DNA of 9,440 bases, taken from NCBI GenBank assembly GCA_036274635.1, contig DASUFI010000295.1, positions 1 to 9,440 on the forward strand, read 5' to 3'. How positions within the stretch are numbered: the first letter of the stretch is position 1; each line of letters opens with the position of its first letter. Under the pieces are notes generated by a model. That model did not search any database. It saw only the letters and a program-made list of their open reading frames with translations, and was not told the DNA's origin. A program made the position numbers and the translations under genes. Of this stretch, positions 7,320 through 9,440 are shown piece after piece. Source of the stretch: DASUFI01 sp036274635 (GTDB taxonomy: Bacteria > Planctomycetota > B15-G4).

Positions 7320-7970
7320 ATGACCCGGCGCAACGCCTCGCGCGCGCTGGCCGCCGTGGCCTGCGGCGCCCTCGTCCTGCTCGCGGTGCAGTGCAGCAGC
7401 GCACCCGAGCCGCTGCCACCGGCGGCATCCCCCGCCGTCGTGACCGCGCCCACGAACACCGTCGCGGCCCAGCCCGATCCCGTGGCGCAGGCCAAGGAGG
7501 CCTGGCCGATCATCTACGCCGTGCTGCAGCACCCGCGCTGCGCTAACTGCCACCCGGCGGGCGACGTGCCGCTGCAGGGCGACGACAGCCACCCGCACGC
7601 GCAGAACGTCCAGCGCGGGCCCGACGGCCAGGGCGTCGCCGCGATGCGCTGCGACACCTGCCACCAGACGAGCAACCTCGACGGCCCGCACCTGCCGCCC
7701 GGCGCACCCAACTGGCACCTGCCCCGGCCGGACATGCCGCTGGTCTTCGTGGGCAAGTCGTCGCAGGAGCTGTGCGAGCAGCTGCGCGACCCGATGCGCA
7801 ACGGCGGCAAGACGCCGGAGCAGCTGTTCGAGCACATGGCCAGTGATCCGCTTGTGATGTGGGGCTGGGACCCGGGGCCGGGGCGGCAGCCTGTGTCGAC
7901 GTCGCACGAGAAGCTGGTGTGGGCGCTGCGGGTGTGGATAGACGGCGGGTGCGGATGTCCGGGGGAGTGA
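7320..7970 (+). CDS. Diheme c-type cytochrome, probable electron-accepting subunit of the IorAB enzyme
   Basis: A 216-residue exported protein with two haem c attachment motifs, CANCH (74-78) and CDTCH (111-115). The N-terminus has arginines, a hydrophobic segment (about 9-24) and C25 in LAVQC, which resembles a lipobox but has Gln at -1, so lipid anchoring is possible and plain Sec cleavage is the alternative. Residues 26-55 are a Pro/Ala-rich linker. Other landmarks are PLQGDDS (84-90), NGGKTPEQLFEHM (161-173) and WGWDPGPGR (181-189), which I recognise from proteins often annotated 'isoquinoline 1-oxidoreductase subunit' next to iorAB. Start ATG 7320 is 11 bases after the iorB stop, with GAGG at 7307-7310 nine bases ahead. 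It most likely takes electrons from the IorA clusters and passes them to the respiratory chain. Haem count and pairing are clear; the axial ligand partners are not. Confidence 0.82.
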   Translation: MTRRNASRALAAVACGALVLLAVQCSSAPEPLPPAASPAVVTAPTNTVAAQPDPVAQAKEAWPIIYAVLQHPRCANCHPAGDVPLQGDDSHPHAQNVQRGPDGQGVAAMRCDTCHQTSNLDGPHLPPGAPNWHLPRPDMPLVFVGKSSQELCEQLRDPMRNGGKTPEQLFEHMASDPLVMWGWDPGPGRQPVSTSHEKLVWALRVWIDGGCGCPGE

Positions 7971-7982
7971 GCAGCGCGACGG

Positions 7983-8009
7983 ATCGCGTTCGCGTCGCGA
8001 ACCCGCGAT
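7983..8009. repeat. Interrupted 12-bp dyad upstream of parDE
   Basis: ATCGCGTTCGCG (7983-7994), a central T, then CGCGAA (7996-8001), two extra C bases and CGCGAT (8004-8009). Both half-site blocks pair perfectly; the right arm has a two-base insertion. It ends nine bases before the parD -35 hexamer and begins 13 bases after the cytochrome stop. As DNA it is a reasonable operator for the ParD ribbon-helix-helix antitoxin; as RNA it could end the ior operon, but no T run follows. Confidence 0.45.
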
Positions 8010-8017
8010 AGCAGTTC

Positions 8018-8046
8018 TTGACATTCTATGGCATCCGCGCGAAACT
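8018..8046 (+). promoter_or_regulatory. Candidate parDE promoter
   Basis: A perfect -35 hexamer TTGACA (8018-8023), a 17-base spacer and GAAACT (8041-8046, three of six matches at -10). The start site would fall at about 8053, on or next to the parD ATG. No Shine-Dalgarno is visible before that ATG, in agreement with a leaderless message. The operator-like dyad lies immediately upstream, as expected for an autoregulated toxin-antitoxin operon. Confidence 0.5.
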
Positions 8047-8052
8047 GCCCGC

Positions 8053-8325
8053 ATGAATGTCTCGCTGACTCCGGAACTCGAACAGCTCGTCCAGGACAAG
8101 ATCGCCTCGGGCCTCTACACCTCCGCCAGCGAGGTGGTCCGCGAGGCGCTCCGGCTGCTGGCCGAGAGCGACCGCCAGCGCGCGATGCGCGTACATCAGC
8201 TGCGCGAGGAAATCGCCAAGGGGCTCGCGGAGGCGAAGGCAGGGAAGCTGGTGGACGGCCCGACGGCCGTCGCGCGGCTTCGCGCCAAGTGGCAACAGAA
8301 CGGGCGGAAGCGCAAGCGCCGATGA
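8053..8325 (+). CDS. parD: ParD-type antitoxin (ribbon-helix-helix)
   Basis: A 90-residue protein with an N-terminal ribbon-helix-helix fold: beta strand MNVSLTPE (1-8), helix 1 from about 8 to 19, turn SGLYTSASE (19-27) and helix 2 VVREALRLLAE (28-38), a classical ParD pattern. The rest is charged and helical and should wrap the toxin; the end is very basic (GRKRKRR, 84-90). It would neutralise ParE and bind its own promoter as a dimer. The ATG at 8053 has no ribosome binding site but suits a leaderless transcript; the size is normal for the family. The stop overlaps the parE start by four bases (ATGA), the usual antitoxin-first arrangement. Confidence 0.9.
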   Translation: MNVSLTPELEQLVQDKIASGLYTSASEVVREALRLLAESDRQRAMRVHQLREEIAKGLAEAKAGKLVDGPTAVARLRAKWQQNGRKRKRR

Positions 8326-8657
8326 GCGGCTACGTCCTCACACCGGCGGCCGAGCGCGATCTCGACGAGATCCATGACGATGTCGCAGCGGACAGCCCCG
8401 ATGCGGCTGACATCGTCGTCGCCGACCTCGTGCAGGCCTTCGAGCGCGTCGCCGAGTTCCCGCATTCGGGACACCTGCGGCCAGAACTGATGTCCTCCGA
8501 GGTGCGCTTCCTGGTCGTGCGGCCGTACCTGGTCGTCTACCGCGCCGGCGAGCAGCCGATCGAGATCCTGCGCATCGTCAGCGGACACCGCGACCTCGTC
8601 GAAGAGCTCACGTGGGGAGTGTCGGAGGCTCTAGAGCTCGAGGCTGCCTACGCCTAG
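8322..8657 (+). CDS. parE: ParE/RelE-superfamily toxin
   Basis: A 111-residue toxin of the RelE/ParE fold. Typical features are YVLTPAAERDLDEI (4-17), FPHSGHLRPEL (46-56), VRFLVVRPYLVVYR (61-74) and IEILRIVSGHRDL (80-92). ParE proteins of known activity inhibit DNA gyrase; whether this one does cannot be told from sequence, and related members can act on other targets. The conserved fold ends at GHRDL, leaving a tail of about 19 residues (93-111) that is longer than in many relatives and rich in Glu, Leu and Ala. Start ATG 8322 overlaps the parD stop; a weak GGAAG lies at 8306-8310. The longer open frame reaching back to 8028 is only the shadow of parD. The gene is intact, so the pair is probably functional. 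Confidence 0.88.
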   Translation: MSGYVLTPAAERDLDEIHDDVAADSPDAADIVVADLVQAFERVAEFPHSGHLRPELMSSEVRFLVVRPYLVVYRAGEQPIEILRIVSGHRDLVEELTWGVSEALELEAAYA

Positions 8658-8674
8658 ACCCGCTTCGGACTGCC

Positions 8675-9292
8675 TCACCACGGCCCCTGGAGATCCACGG
8701 GCACGGCGCATGGCTCGCCGTCCGCCGGAATCCAGCCGGCCACCGTGCTGCGGACGTCCCTCCAGACCTGCAGGGACTGCAGCCATTCCGGGGTCGCTCG
8801 CGCCATCACCTCCTCGCGCGACTCGCCCTGCAGGACGAAGCCCGTGCCGTTCACCGTGGCCAGGTTGGGAATCCCCTCGAAGCTTTCGTGCCACGACTGC
8901 AGCCGGACGCATTCGTTACCCGAGACCAGTTGGATGACGACGTAGTCCGAGTCGACGCCGACCCAGAAGCGCCGAAATGAGCCTGCTTCGAAAGCGTGCT
9001 CGTTCCTCAAGCGACCAAGGAGTGCCGAGACCTTCTGGGGCTCGATGTGCGCTTCGAGCAGGTCCGCCGTCGAGCCCGGACCCTGTGGCATCCAGACGAG
9101 CCTGCCGTCGGGCCACGCGGCGACCTCGAGTTCTGGTCCCGAGGCTTCGGATCGGCGCATGCTGTTGTGCACGCGCGTGATGGCAATGGCAGGCGACCCG
9201 GGCTCGGCCGTGCAGTCAGGCCGCTCAACCGAGGCGCAGCCACCTCCGATCGCCGCCAGGATTGCCACGGTCACGATGTGCCGATTGCTCAT
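8675..9292 (-). CDS. Hypothetical secreted lipoprotein
   Basis: A 205-residue protein that I do not recognise. It begins with a short positive region and a hydrophobic stretch (about 6-17) leading to C19 in AIGGGC, a lipobox-like site, so it is probably lipid-anchored in the envelope. Three other cysteines (C27, C128, C195) could form a disulfide. The mature part is mixed alpha/beta with no repeats or further membrane segments; WPDGRLVW (60-67) reads like a beta hairpin. Start: ATG at 9290-9292 with GGAG (complement of 9302-9305) nine bases upstream. It converges on parE with only 17 bases between the stops, and no clear terminator is visible there. Codon use is less GC-biased than in the left part of the window, like parDE. 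Function unknown; the frame, start and signal support a real gene. Confidence 0.7.
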   Translation of the reverse strand: MSNRHIVTVAILAAIGGGCASVERPDCTAEPGSPAIAITRVHNSMRRSEASGPELEVAAWPDGRLVWMPQGPGSTADLLEAHIEPQKVSALLGRLRNEHAFEAGSFRRFWVGVDSDYVVIQLVSGNECVRLQSWHESFEGIPNLATVNGTGFVLQGESREEVMARATPEWLQSLQVWRDVRSTVAGWIPADGEPCAVPVDLQGPW

Positions 9293-9354
9293 GCTGCAGG
9301 GCTCCGTCCCCCATCATGCGCGTTCCGAGCTCAAGACCGGCCACCCCCGCCCGC

Positions 9355-9440
9355 TCACGCCCCCTGCATGCGATCCAGGATCTGGTGCTCCAGCTCGCGC
9401 AGCTCCGTCACCGCCTTGTCGATGTCCGCCTCGAGCTGCG
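9355..9440 (-). CDS. C-terminal fragment of an unidentified gene (runs off the right edge)
   Basis: Reading leftward from the window edge, an open frame encodes QLEADIDKAVTELRELEH followed by QILDRMQGA and a TGA at 9357-9355. The 27 visible residues form an amphipathic, charged helix with a heptad-like Leu/Ile/Val pattern, suggesting a coiled coil or helical C-terminus. GC3 is high, as in the surrounding chromosome. It is too short to assign to a family. The 62 bases between it and the lipoprotein start contain the lipoprotein ribosome binding site and no convincing promoter, so the two could be co-transcribed. Confidence 0.5.
   Translation of the reverse strand, partial: QLEADIDKAVTELRELEHQILDRMQGA

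Noticed and set aside
5113..7428. 771-codon open frame on the minus strand
   Set aside because: It is antisense to iorB and of biased composition (Arg, Ala, Gly, His, Val). iorB on the plus strand has all expected motifs, so this is a shadow.
8628..8637. GCTCTAGAGC palindrome with neighbouring GAGCTC and CTCGAG words, resembling a cloning polylinker
   Set aside because: It lies in frame within the parE tail and is only a short chance cluster; there is no vector-like sequence around it.

Overview
The window is a dense, very GC-rich stretch of bacterial chromosome. A 60-base sample inside the molybdoenzyme gene counts to about 82% GC, with almost every third codon position G or C. Gene content (a GT-C/TPR membrane glycosyltransferase pair, a YkgJ-type cysteine-cluster protein, a periplasmic molybdenum hydroxylase with its own cytochrome) and base composition fit a Gram-negative, high-GC, probably free-living aerobe such as a Myxococcota/Deltaproteobacteria or Planctomycetota relative. 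The taxon is an inference; no marker gene is present.

Layout. (1) 102-3889: two large polytopic membrane proteins, overlapping by 4 bases and on the plus strand. Both look like GT-C superfamily glycosyltransferases using polyprenyl-linked sugar donors; the second carries C-terminal TPR repeats. (2) 3890-4537: two hairpins, the larger an 11-bp perfect stem lying on the predicted start codon of a YkgJ-family cysteine-cluster protein. (3) 4538-7970: a likely promoter, then a three-gene operon (iorA-iorB-diheme cytochrome) encoding a molybdenum hydroxylase of the isoquinoline 1-oxidoreductase type. The small subunit has two [2Fe-2S] clusters, the large subunit has a Tat signal and the cytochrome is probably lipid-anchored. 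Electrons would flow substrate -> Mo -> Fe-S -> haem c -> respiratory chain, with no FAD subunit. (4) 7971-8657: a dyad element and a strong -35 hexamer followed by a ParD/ParE toxin-antitoxin pair. (5) 8675-9292, minus strand: a hypothetical lipoprotein, convergent with parE. (6) 9355-9440, minus strand: the C-terminal end of an unrecognised gene running off the right edge.

From about 7980 to 9300 the GC content drops noticeably (57-58% in two 60-base samples), so the toxin-antitoxin and lipoprotein genes look like a more recently acquired accessory segment beside older chromosomal genes. There is no tRNA, rRNA, CRISPR array, insertion sequence or transposase. No gene-free stretch exceeds 150 bases. 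I do not see a clearly new multi-gene system. The most distinctive items are the start-codon hairpin of the YkgJ gene, the pair of promoter-like sequences that imply leaderless mRNAs, and the dedicated haem partner of the molybdoenzyme.
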